Below, in pieces: positions 1 to 5,599 of a DNA stretch of 5,599 bases. Source of the DNA: DAOUAJ01 sp034433615 (GTDB lineage Bacteria; Chloroflexota; Anaerolineae; DUEN01). The translations under genes were made by a program, and so were the position numbers. The notes below the pieces were generated by a model that was not told the DNA's origin, searched no databases, and saw nothing but the letters and a program-made list of their open reading frames with translations. The stretch spans positions 1-5,599 of the forward strand of contig DAOUAJ010000014.1 of NCBI GenBank assembly GCA_034433615.1. Reading direction: 5' to 3'. Position 1 is the stretch's first letter. Each line of letters opens with the position of its first letter.

Positions 1-20
1 GGCCTTTCGGCCGTGGAAAC
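1..20. CRISPR. Partial CRISPR repeat at the window edge (end of an array lying to the left)
   Basis: The first 20 bases contain the inverted repeat GGCC-TTTC-GGCC (1-12) followed by GTGGAAAC (13-20). A short stem followed by an 8-base segment ending in GAAAC is the usual layout of the 3' end of a type I repeat, where Cas6-type cleavage at the stem base leaves an 8-nt crRNA handle. That reading puts the repeat on the plus strand. Read on the minus strand it begins GTTTCCAC and then has a GGCC-GAAA-GGCC hairpin with a GNRA-type loop. This is also a known style of repeat 5' end and would fit a leader lying between cas2 and the array. Only one incomplete copy is visible, so the call rests on its form and on its place about 265 bases beyond cas2. 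Confidence 0.55.
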
Positions 21-105
21 GGCTCTCGGTGCCGGATTCTGCAAGAGATAGCCCACACTTCGGTATCTTCCAACCAATTGACAGACATTGCGTGGCAGCA
101 TGCCT

Positions 106-137
106 GTTGTACTACCTCTTCGACTACCTCGTTGTAC
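106..137. repeat. Nested short direct repeats in the cas2-array intergenic region
   Basis: GTTGTAC occurs at 106-112 and again at 131-137. Between and partly overlapping them, ACTACCTC occurs at 111-118 and 123-130. The inner pair has a 12-base period, about one helical turn, and the outer pair a 25-base period. Paired sites on one face of the helix suit a protein-binding site, such as an architectural protein or a repressor in a CRISPR leader. That role is inference, and the copies are short enough to be chance. Confidence 0.4.
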
Positions 138-154
138 CTGGAAACCTGCGAGGG

Positions 155-173
155 GTGAAGATTAGGGCTTCAC
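155..173. repeat. Small inverted repeat (6-bp stem, 7-nt loop)
   Basis: GTGAAG at 155-160 pairs with CTTCAC at 168-173 across a 7-base loop. It lies downstream of the cas2 stop on the minus strand and could form an RNA hairpin in the operon's 3' end or in the leader RNA. No T-rich tract follows on either strand, so it is not a typical Rho-independent terminator. Confidence 0.3.
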
Positions 174-184
174 GTCAGGACCTC

Positions 185-216
185 TCGCAAGACTTTCCTG
201 TGGTTAAAACTTGCGA
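185..216. repeat. Inverted repeat TCGCAAG/CTTGCGA
   Basis: TCGCAAG at 185-191 is the exact reverse complement of CTTGCGA at 210-216. An 18-base, partly A/T-rich spacer separates them. The arms are 25 bases apart, start to start, about 2.4 helical turns, which would suit a dimeric DNA-binding protein better than an RNA hairpin. It lies about 70 bases beyond the cas2 stop. Its function is unknown. Confidence 0.3.
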
Positions 217-285
217 ACTCATCACGAGACATGACCTGGGGGAACTCTCTTCACTTGTTAAGGTGCTCTGCGCCAGATCCGGAGC

Positions 286-576
286 CTAGACGATCACCGG
301 GGCGCGGCTGGGGAAACCTCTGGGTTGCCCCAGGAAAGTGAAGCATTCTTGTCCCCGGCCGTCCGTTGGACCCGTGTCCACAATGAGCACACGGTCCTCC
401 TTCAAGTTCAGGATCTCTGTCAGAGCCTCTTCTAGCAAGACCCTTTCCTTAGGCGATAGATCACAGATGAACACGGAGTACTGGACAGGGTCGCCAAACC
501 CGTTCATCTTTTTGTAGGTGCGCTCAAGACGCTTGGGGTCAGAGACATCATAGCACACCAGGAATCGGTTGCGCAT
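286..576 (-). CDS. cas2: CRISPR-associated endonuclease/integration scaffold Cas2
   Basis: This encodes a 96-residue protein of normal Cas2 length. Cas2 dimers form the scaffold that bridges two Cas1 dimers in the spacer integration complex. The N-terminus has the family signature: a hydrophobic first strand ending in CYDVSDPKR, with the conserved aspartate at residue 10. It is followed by a helix and the strand motif VQYSVFICDLS (about residues 31-41), as expected for the ferredoxin-like fold. The tail (FLGQPRGFPSRAPVIV) would supply the C-terminal strand that contacts Cas1. The ATG lies 2 bases after the cas4-cas1 stop, with an AGGA about 10 bases upstream, so translation is probably coupled. 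It is the last gene of the operon. Whether this Cas2 has nuclease activity of its own cannot be told from the sequence. Confidence 0.96.
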   Translation of the reverse strand: MRNRFLVCYDVSDPKRLERTYKKMNGFGDPVQYSVFICDLSPKERVLLEEALTEILNLKEDRVLIVDTGPTDGRGQECFTFLGQPRGFPSRAPVIV

Positions 577-578
577 AG

Positions 579-2294
579 CTATCTAGTCCTGAAGACGGGA
601 TATGATGGCAGTTCGCCTAGCAGGTGCCGCGAGAGGAGCCGGGCCTGGAGTTCCATCACGCGGCGGTAGCTGATGGAGTATCCAAACAGGGGATGGGTGA
701 CCAGGGTGTCCATCCGCCGCTCGTAGGCTTCTATAACCTGGCGGCGGCCGCTCTGCGTGAGTGCCACAGCGCCTGCCCTGGTGACGATGTGTCCGGAGGT
801 CAGTTCCCCGTTGTTGATAAGGCCAATGCATACCGAGTCCGCAATCAGAGGCCGGAACTCCTCCGCCAGGTCCAGTGCCAGGGCGGGTTTGCCGTACTTA
901 GGCTGATGGTAGAAGCCCAGATAAGGATCAAACCCCACGGCCAAGGCGGTCACCATCGCATGCCTGATGAGCATGGAGTAGAGAAAGGAGAGGACTGCGT
1001 TCACGGGATCCCGGGGAGGCCGGCGGTTCCGGCCCCGAAAATCGAATCCCATGGAATCAGTCTTGAGCATGCCCTGGAACTCCGAGAAGTAGGTCCGGGC
1101 GGCAGCGCCCTCGATCCCAAGAAGGCTGTCCAACGAGTCGGCTGTGAGCGCCCTTCCCGCCAGCCTGTCCAGTTCTTCTAGGGTGGCTGTTGGCGCTTCC
1201 CTGTGGTTCCGGCGCAGTAGCGTCCGGCTGTTCTTGATCTTACCGAAAACCATCTGCCTAGCGATAGGCAGGGCCACCTCGGGTGTCATGGCGCCCAGAT
1301 ACTGCCGGCAGCGAAGCTCTACGTTCTTGTGGGCCATCCCAGTCGTCATCCCATGGAACCAGCCGCCGTACGTGAAGTACAAGACTGGAATGCCCCGGTC
1401 GCACAGCTCCCGCAGCGCCTGGCTGGTGACCTGGACGTTGCCGAAGACCGCGACGTGGGAGACCTCCATCAGACGGACCTTTTGCGGCGTCTCTCCCTTA
1501 AGCTTCACCTCTAGCAGGTCGCCGGACTTGCCCACCACAGCGCCCTGCGTCTGGACATAGAGTGGAAGCGCATCGTCCCTGGCTGGGGCCATGCGGCGCA
1601 CGTCATCCGGCTTGAGGGACTGAGCCCGCACCGAGAGGAGGTTGACCTCATCCGGGAGGCAGATGCCTACCAGAGAGCATCGGGGACACTTAGGGCTGTC
1701 TATCAGGGGCGGTGGGATTTGGCCTGAAGAAGCCATTGTGCGCAGGCCGGCCAGCAGCTCCAGGGTGCGCGAGACCAGGGCATCATCGAAGGGAACAGCA
1801 ACACGCTCCTTGGACTCCACGAAATAAAGCAACCCCTGGGTGCAGGTGTAGCCATTGGCCCTCAGAAGCAACCCCTGGGCGCAGAGCTGGACTCTCTCCG
1901 GCTCCCAGGCCCCCTCGGCCACGTTAGGCACCTTGCCGTGTTTGTAGTCTACGGGGGTGACCGTATTCCCCTCGCCCTCAACCAGGTCAATGCGAGCGAT
2001 GAGCCCAAGAGCTTCGTCAGAGAGCATAACAGAACGGGCGTGAATGGCATCAGCCTGTTTCTCCTCTCCATCGCCTTCTTCCGGCGCAGGCAAGTGCCCC
2101 GAGGGCTTGTCCACGCGACGGTGCTGGAAACGCCCTTCTATGGTGTCCACGTTGTCGGCGAATTCGCCCTGGACCCACTCCAGGTAAGCCAAGCGGGGGC
2201 AGTAGGCGAACTCGTTTAGCATCCGGGCCGGTACCAGATCTGTTGGAGCGGCAAGGATGGAAAGTTTGTTTGGTGTAATTGGTTCCTCTTCCAC
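579..2294 (-). CDS. cas4-cas1: Cas4-Cas1 fusion protein, type I-G spacer acquisition
   Basis: This is a 571-residue fusion of a Cas4 nuclease and a Cas1 integrase. With Cas2 it should select PAM-bearing prespacers, trim them and integrate them into the array in the right direction, as shown for the G. sulfurreducens Cas4/1 protein. Cas4 half (about 15-215): LNEFAYCPR near the N-terminus, H58, D103 in ARIDL, D116 and K118 in VDYKHGK, Q136 in VQLCAQ, and four cysteines (C32, C203, C206, C212) for an Fe-S cluster. The usual QhxxY tyrosine is Q140 here. Cas1 half (about 243-571): E395 in GIEGAA, H463 in GFYHQPKYG, and E478/E479 in DLAEEFRP, the expected catalytic metal ligands. I chose the GTG start at 2294: GAGGAG lies 7 bases upstream and the start is 4 bases after the csb2 stop. 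An ATG at 2378 would add 28 unconserved-looking residues and overlap csb2 by 80 bases. No lesion is seen. Confidence 0.95.
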   Translation of the reverse strand: MEEEPITPNKLSILAAPTDLVPARMLNEFAYCPRLAYLEWVQGEFADNVDTIEGRFQHRRVDKPSGHLPAPEEGDGEEKQADAIHARSVMLSDEALGLIARIDLVEGEGNTVTPVDYKHGKVPNVAEGAWEPERVQLCAQGLLLRANGYTCTQGLLYFVESKERVAVPFDDALVSRTLELLAGLRTMASSGQIPPPLIDSPKCPRCSLVGICLPDEVNLLSVRAQSLKPDDVRRMAPARDDALPLYVQTQGAVVGKSGDLLEVKLKGETPQKVRLMEVSHVAVFGNVQVTSQALRELCDRGIPVLYFTYGGWFHGMTTGMAHKNVELRCRQYLGAMTPEVALPIARQMVFGKIKNSRTLLRRNHREAPTATLEELDRLAGRALTADSLDSLLGIEGAAARTYFSEFQGMLKTDSMGFDFRGRNRRPPRDPVNAVLSFLYSMLIRHAMVTALAVGFDPYLGFYHQPKYGKPALALDLAEEFRPLIADSVCIGLINNGELTSGHIVTRAGAVALTQSGRRQVIEAYERRMDTLVTHPLFGYSISYRRVMELQARLLSRHLLGELPSYPVFRTR

Positions 2295-2298
2295 GTTT

Positions 2299-3738
2299 CT
2301 ACTCCTCGCTACCAGCGAACAGTCCCAGCCCAATGTGTCGGCCAGCGCCGATGGCCAGCGGCCCCGGCATTGGCTCATAAAATATCATACGCACATGCCA
2401 CCCTGGGCGGCCGGTGAGGTAATTGGGTAGGAAGTAGTGGCGTGGGTGCTGGGAGCCCGGCCAGAAAGGAGCTTTACGCATTGTTACCTCTTTGACTGCC
2501 TCCAGCGGCAGGCCGGCCTGCTTTATAGCAGTGAAGAGGAGCTTTTCCGCCTTGGCAAGTTTGCCATCATCAAAGCCTTGAAGGATGACCGGGGTGACGG
2601 TGGCCCATGCTATGGCGGGCCGGACGTAGCGTTTAACCATGCCTTTGGAAGCCGGCCTCCAGAGACCCAGGAGAAGGCCCCGCTCTACTCTGTACTTATC
2701 TCGTAATATTGTGTTGCTCAGGCGATTCTGGGCCCACCGGGCATGGGTGCCGTCTCCTCCGAAGGGTTCGGCAATGAGGAGGCGACGGATCATGCCGTCC
2801 GCATGCCCGTCGCGAATGGTGGGCAGGGGTAAGTAGGAGAAGCGAGGCGGGGTCTCCTGCTCCTGTCCCACGTGGCCGGCCACGTAGGTCTCTGGCCCAC
2901 CAGGGAACTGGTGTGGATCGTTCTCGGTGCCACGGATGGCCGCAGACCGGAGCATTGCCGCAACCTTGGCGACGATTTCCTGGCGGAAGGCAACACCCTC
3001 CGGCAGCTCGAATGCAGCGTAGGAACGTGGAGGGAGGGTGTTATCTCTGAAATAGTGAACGGTCTGGAAGCGGATGAATCGCAAGGGAGGCCTGTATTGT
3101 TTGAGGTCCACCCTGCGGAGGAAGGACTGGTAGACCTGTCCCAATCGGTCCAAAGAGCCAGGCATAGGAATACGCCAGGTCTGCTCGCCGGAACGGTGTG
3201 TGTCCCAGGGCCGCCAACGCTGGCCAGGCAAAACGGCGATATCTGCCTCAGACAGAATCCGGCCATTGCCTACCACCTGGTCAATGCCCCAGCCCAGGGC
3301 CAAAAGGTGGCGAGCTTCCCTGCAGAGGACCTCGGCGTGTTGCTGTGCTGCGGATCCATCGTTGTTGTCAAGGGGCCAGAGATAGTAGAGGGTATCCCCG
3401 TCAACGAGGTGGCACGGACGGGCGGCTTTACCAATCAGACGATTCTCTCGATCGAATTGTCCAGGGGCATCGCCTACGTTGTCGGGGACGAAGAAGATGC
3501 GGCCGGCAGTTAGTTGGGCCTTTGGTGCGATGATGATAGGAGGTCTCTGTCGTTCCAGCCAGCGGAAGGCCTCCGCTTTAGCTTCAGACCATTGGTTGCC
3601 ACGGCAGCCGGTGCGTGCCCCTGCGACCAGAGCTTGGAACAGACGCATGGGCGAAGGTGGCCACTCCGGTGCGTCGTCACCTTTGCCGTGGAAAAGAGGG
3701 TCTAGGAAGGTTACAGAGATGCACAGGTACTCACTCAT
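2299..3738 (-). CDS. csb2: Csb2, Cas5-Cas6 fusion of type I-G (GSU0054 family)
   Basis: This 479-residue RAMP protein should combine a Cas5 role (capping the crRNA 5' handle in Cascade) with a Cas6 role (cutting pre-crRNA at the repeat stem). The N-terminal half is Cas5-like: ISVTFLDPLFHGKG, then EWPPSPMRLFQALVAG at 25-40. The centre carries GHVGQ (288-292) and FSYLPLPTI followed by HADG (300-315). The C-terminal half ends in a glycine-rich RAMP loop, GPLAIGAGRHIGLGLF at 459-474, preceded by H448. Many relatives, as I recall, have histidine just before the LPLP motif, where this protein has R299, so its catalytic residue is uncertain. The start is the ATG at 3738, after a purine-rich stretch (3743-3754) and 40 bases after the csb1 stop. 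The longer frame from 3888 adds 50 arginine-rich residues that overlap csb1 and is not credible. Confidence 0.92.
   Translation of the reverse strand: MSEYLCISVTFLDPLFHGKGDDAPEWPPSPMRLFQALVAGARTGCRGNQWSEAKAEAFRWLERQRPPIIIAPKAQLTAGRIFFVPDNVGDAPGQFDRENRLIGKAARPCHLVDGDTLYYLWPLDNNDGSAAQQHAEVLCREARHLLALGWGIDQVVGNGRILSEADIAVLPGQRWRPWDTHRSGEQTWRIPMPGSLDRLGQVYQSFLRRVDLKQYRPPLRFIRFQTVHYFRDNTLPPRSYAAFELPEGVAFRQEIVAKVAAMLRSAAIRGTENDPHQFPGGPETYVAGHVGQEQETPPRFSYLPLPTIRDGHADGMIRRLLIAEPFGGDGTHARWAQNRLSNTILRDKYRVERGLLLGLWRPASKGMVKRYVRPAIAWATVTPVILQGFDDGKLAKAEKLLFTAIKQAGLPLEAVKEVTMRKAPFWPGSQHPRHYFLPNYLTGRPGWHVRMIFYEPMPGPLAIGAGRHIGLGLFAGSEE
2302..2307 (-). promoter_or_regulatory. Shine-Dalgarno sequence that fixes the GTG start of cas4-cas1
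   Basis: GAGGAG on the minus strand, inside the last codons of csb2, is followed by 7 bases (including the csb2 TAG) and then GTG at 2294-2292. The spacing is ideal, whereas the upstream ATG at 2378 lies well inside csb2. This supports the shorter protein and coupled translation from csb2. Confidence 0.75.
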
Positions 3739-3742
3739 TCGT

Positions 3743-3754
3743 CCTCTCTCCCTC
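3743..3754 (-). promoter_or_regulatory. Purine-rich ribosome binding region of csb2
   Basis: On the minus strand GAGGGAGAGAGG ends 4 bases before the ATG at 3738-3736. It lies in the 40-base gap after csb1, the only real gap in the operon, and supports a csb2 start at 3738 rather than at the ATG 150 bases upstream inside csb1. Confidence 0.55.
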
Positions 3755-3778
3755 GGTCTGGCTACTGCTCCGGCGCGC

Positions 3779-4846
3779 CTACCGGCGCTCCTTCTTGGAC
3801 TGAGCGAGGGCTTCTTTAGCTTTCTTACTGTCGAAATTGGCTTTCCTCGCGGGACCAACTTCGAACGCTGCGGCTGCCTTCTGCGCATACTCTAGCGCGT
3901 CCTCGTGAGATAGGCTGAACGGCGTCCGTGTGCCGTCATGTAGGACGAGGCGCCACTCTGCTGGGCGGTCGTAGGCTGGTACCAGTTGACATCCCTCCCG
4001 TAAGAACGTCTCTTGAGGAGCTGTAAAACTTACCAGCGCCAGACCCAAGATGTAACGGCGGAGCTTGAGCGTCTCGCCTTCGGATGAATCTGCCAGGGTG
4101 CGGAGGGCCGATAGGTTCAGGCTTGCATCTCGCCGGATTTCACCCAAGACCTGGATACCGCCGTGGGTCCACGATACTGGCACATGGCGGAGTCCCAACT
4201 CGGACGGACGGTCCTGGTCCGTCTTATTGTTCGGTTCCTCAAGCAGCTTTTCTTTCACGTAGTCAACAGGAGGAACATATACTGCCGAGCGATGCAAAAC
4301 TCTTACGTTGAAAGCACGGATGACGGAGCGAACGATTCTCGGTACCTTGACCTGGGTAAATCTCGAGTCCCACACACCGAAAACCAAGGACGTCGGGGCG
4401 AGCTTTGCTAGCGGTCCGGCGTTGCCGTCCTTCAGTTTATTGAAAGCGCTCTCAAGGTCCTCTGCCAGATCAGAGAATCGGACTATAGCATCAGCAGCGC
4501 GATGTCCAGCCTCAAGGAGATGGACCTCACGTTCGCCCGCCCTGATGGTCACCTGCGGCACGAGCTTACTATAGGGCTCACGCTTGAAGATGGGCTCCAT
4601 TCGATTCGCCTGGGACCCCACGCTGTCAATCAGACATACGGTGGAGCCGTCCTCGAACCGATCAATGTTGTACCCCAGCCAGTCTTTCACGCCCCCATCC
4701 TGCGGCTTGGCATAGGTGGGAGGAAAGATGACGGCATCCTTCCCTTCCACGGGCTCCAGCCACTGGCGCATCACCAGGGCCGCCACTTCGCTGCCGTCCG
4801 TCAGCCATTGGTCGAACTGCTCTACTTTGACGTGTTGCGCCCTCAT
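3779..4846 (-). CDS. csb1: Csb1, Cas7 backbone subunit of type I-G Cascade (GSU0053 family)
   Basis: This 355-residue protein is the Cas7-type RAMP that should polymerise along the crRNA spacer to form the backbone of the surveillance complex. Family motifs are clear: CLIDSVGSQANRMEP at 71-85, SLVFGVWDSR at 153-162, VPRIVRSVIRAFNV at 168-181, and a C-terminal block with LALVSFTAPQETFLREGCQL near 268-287. The last 17 residues form a lysine-rich tail (KKAKEALAQSKKERR) that is probably disordered or RNA-binding. The start ATG overlaps the csb3 stop as ATGA and has a near-perfect GGAGGTGA Shine-Dalgarno sequence, giving strong, coupled translation, as expected for a subunit needed in several copies per complex. 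The frame is intact, with no internal stop. A Cas7 identity is strongly supported. Subunit copy number is inferred from the family. Confidence 0.95.
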   Translation of the reverse strand: MRAQHVKVEQFDQWLTDGSEVAALVMRQWLEPVEGKDAVIFPPTYAKPQDGGVKDWLGYNIDRFEDGSTVCLIDSVGSQANRMEPIFKREPYSKLVPQVTIRAGEREVHLLEAGHRAADAIVRFSDLAEDLESAFNKLKDGNAGPLAKLAPTSLVFGVWDSRFTQVKVPRIVRSVIRAFNVRVLHRSAVYVPPVDYVKEKLLEEPNNKTDQDRPSELGLRHVPVSWTHGGIQVLGEIRRDASLNLSALRTLADSSEGETLKLRRYILGLALVSFTAPQETFLREGCQLVPAYDRPAEWRLVLHDGTRTPFSLSHEDALEYAQKAAAAFEVGPARKANFDSKKAKEALAQSKKERR

Positions 4847-5599
4847 GCATCACCTCCAACGAGAGTTGCAGGCCCAAAGGCCTTGTACCGTTTTTGATCA
4901 TCGCGGAAGCGTAGACGGAAGCGGTACCTCTGCCTACCGGGGATCGGCGAAGCGCCACTGAATACAGCGGCAGCAATCGAGGCACCCAGCGGCCAAGGCC
5001 AAGTCCAATAGTCGTAGGTCCACCTCTGCCCGGGTGTGGCCGCAGGGCGGAAACGCTGCAGACCAATCAAGCTAAGAAGCTCGACGGCCGGATAGGCTGT
5101 GGTCTCCAGTCCCAGAGCATCAGTGGAAAACCCCACATCAAGGCGATGGGCAAACCGCCGGGCGTCAAAGTAGAAGGGTTCAACCTTGTCAGGCGACTTC
5201 CCTTTGGAGTATTCTTTGGGCTTGCGCAAAACGAGATTATAGTCCAGCAGTGTTGCCATCTCCTGCTCACCAATGTCTGAAAGTGCGTCTTGACAAGCTC
5301 TAGCGCTCTTGTGAACCTCCTGCTGGCCCGCCCAGGTCTTAAGTGTCGCCTCATCGTCTGTGTTCCACCAATCGAGAGTAAGGTCAAAAGGTTCCCCGAT
5401 CACAATCTTCCCTTCCCGTGCACGCTCGCCGAGCTCTTGTCGACGCTTCTGCTCGTCGGGCGAAAGCCTCTCCCCTTTCTTTCTCAGCTCCCTGGCTTTT
5501 TTCTCAAGATCATCAAGCTCCTGGCGTTCGGCTTCGCTTAAACCCTTGATCTCGCGGTGGGCCAACTTTTTTATGAGGCCAGGAAGGGGCATCTCCTGA
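4843..5599 (-). CDS. csb3: Csb3, Cas8-like subunit of type I-G Cascade (GSU0052 family), 5' end beyond the window
   Basis: The visible 249 residues from the ATG at 5592 carry the Csb3 signature in order: GEPFDLTLDWW (66-76), LKTWAGQQ (84-91), VEPFYFDARR (137-146), DVGFSTDALGLETTAYPAVE (152-171), GLQRFRP (177-183), and a basic C-terminal block ending DDQKRYKAFGPAT (231-243). In type I-G the protein is taken as the small Cas8 equivalent of the effector complex. Its biochemistry is less well known than that of Csb1 and Csb2. The ATG at 5592 is probably internal. AGGAG abuts it with no spacing, the frame stays open to the window edge, and relatives I recall start with a segment like NPGQFFACCGLLE about 60 or more residues before LDWW, which is absent here. 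Instead residues 15-62 are a charged helical stretch with two similar 18-residue units (18-35 and 43-60). The stop overlaps the csb1 start as ATGA. Confidence 0.88.
   Translation of the reverse strand, partial: QEMPLPGLIKKLAHREIKGLSEAERQELDDLEKKARELRKKGERLSPDEQKRRQELGERAREGKIVIGEPFDLTLDWWNTDDEATLKTWAGQQEVHKSARACQDALSDIGEQEMATLLDYNLVLRKPKEYSKGKSPDKVEPFYFDARRFAHRLDVGFSTDALGLETTAYPAVELLSLIGLQRFRPAATPGQRWTYDYWTWPWPLGASIAAAVFSGASPIPGRQRYRFRLRFRDDQKRYKAFGPATLVGGDA
4850..4857 (-). promoter_or_regulatory. Strong Shine-Dalgarno sequence of csb1
   Basis: GGAGGTGA on the minus strand, within the end of csb3, lies with its GGAGG 6 bases from the csb1 ATG (4846-4844). It is the best ribosome site in the window, fitting high output of the backbone subunit. 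Confidence 0.75.

Larger units (their letters stand above)
21..285. other. Non-coding spacer between putative CRISPR repeat and cas2 (leader or array trailer)
   Basis: I see no convincing gene here. The one plus-strand reading frame, from 29 to 289, has no Shine-Dalgarno sequence, runs into the end of cas2 and resembles no family I know. If the array is transcribed in the same direction as the cas genes, this is its leader and should hold a minus-strand promoter and the signal for integration at the first repeat. If the array runs the other way, this is the trailer. No consensus promoter stands out on the minus strand. The segment has short direct repeats (106-137) and two short inverted repeats (155-173 and 185-216). 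No stem followed by a T-run marks a classic terminator for the cas operon. Confidence 0.45.

Noticed and set aside
139..145. TGGAAAC matching the end of the putative CRISPR repeat (14-20), as a possible second repeat
   Set aside because: Only 7 bases match. The neighbouring GGCC stem is absent, and the 125-base distance does not fit one repeat-spacer unit.
155..216. Inverted repeats as a Rho-independent terminator of the cas operon
   Set aside because: One stem is 6 bp and the other has an 18-base loop. Neither is GC-rich followed by a run of T on the minus strand.
29..289. Plus-strand 86-residue frame in the intergenic region
   Set aside because: It has no ribosome site and no recognisable domain, starts within the presumed repeat-flanking region and runs into the end of cas2.
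624..1181. Plus-strand 185-residue frame opposite Cas1
   Set aside because: It lies wholly antisense to the well-conserved Cas1 domain, has no family likeness, and is explained by codon bias of the real gene.
2872..3513. Plus-strand 213-residue frame opposite csb2
   Set aside because: It lies antisense to conserved Csb2 coding sequence, with no domain and no plausible start site.
3739..3888. 50-residue N-terminal extension of Csb2, very rich in arginine
   Set aside because: It overlaps the 3' end of csb1 in another frame. The well-placed ATG at 3738 begins the typical Csb2 N-terminus.
4662..5066. Minus-strand 134-residue frame spanning the csb3-csb1 junction
   Set aside because: It overlaps both conserved genes in another frame and has low-complexity composition. 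It is a shadow frame.

Overview
The window holds most of a type I-G CRISPR-Cas operon (formerly type I-U, also called the GSU0053/Dpsyc subtype), all on the minus strand. In transcription order (right to left) it encodes Csb3 (small Cas8-like subunit), Csb1 (Cas7 backbone), Csb2 (Cas5-Cas6 fusion), a Cas4-Cas1 fusion and Cas2. As far as I recall, this is the gene order of the Geobacter sulfurreducens locus that gave these families their names. The junctions are very tight: a 4-bp ATGA overlap between csb3 and csb1, 40 bp between csb1 and csb2, 4 bp between csb2 and cas4-cas1, and 2 bp between cas4-cas1 and cas2. The five genes are almost certainly co-transcribed from a promoter beyond the right edge.

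Right part (about 2299-5599): effector genes. Csb1 would polymerise along the crRNA. Csb2 would process pre-crRNA with its Cas6-like half and cap the 5' handle with its Cas5-like half. Csb3 would act as the Cas8-type subunit. csb3 is open to the right edge and probably lacks its true N-terminus here. The nuclease-helicase Cas3 is not in the window and would be expected further right. Middle part (286-2294): the adaptation genes. Cas4-Cas1 keeps the Cas4 nuclease residues, the four Fe-S cysteines and the Cas1 catalytic residues. With Cas2 it should select, trim and integrate spacers.

Left part (1-285): no gene. The first 20 bases look like one end of a CRISPR repeat (a GGCC/GGCC stem next to an 8-base GTGGAAAC segment), so an array probably lies to the left. 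The roughly 265 bases between this repeat and cas2 would be the leader or the array trailer. They hold short nested direct repeats and two small inverted repeats.

The organism is a bacterium with moderately high GC (judged by eye) and good Shine-Dalgarno sequences. The sequence does not fix the phylum. The system type is known. The parts worth a second look are the csb3 N-terminus with its tandem helical repeat, the corrected gene starts, the Csb2 sequence around its LPLP motif, and the partial repeat with its flank.
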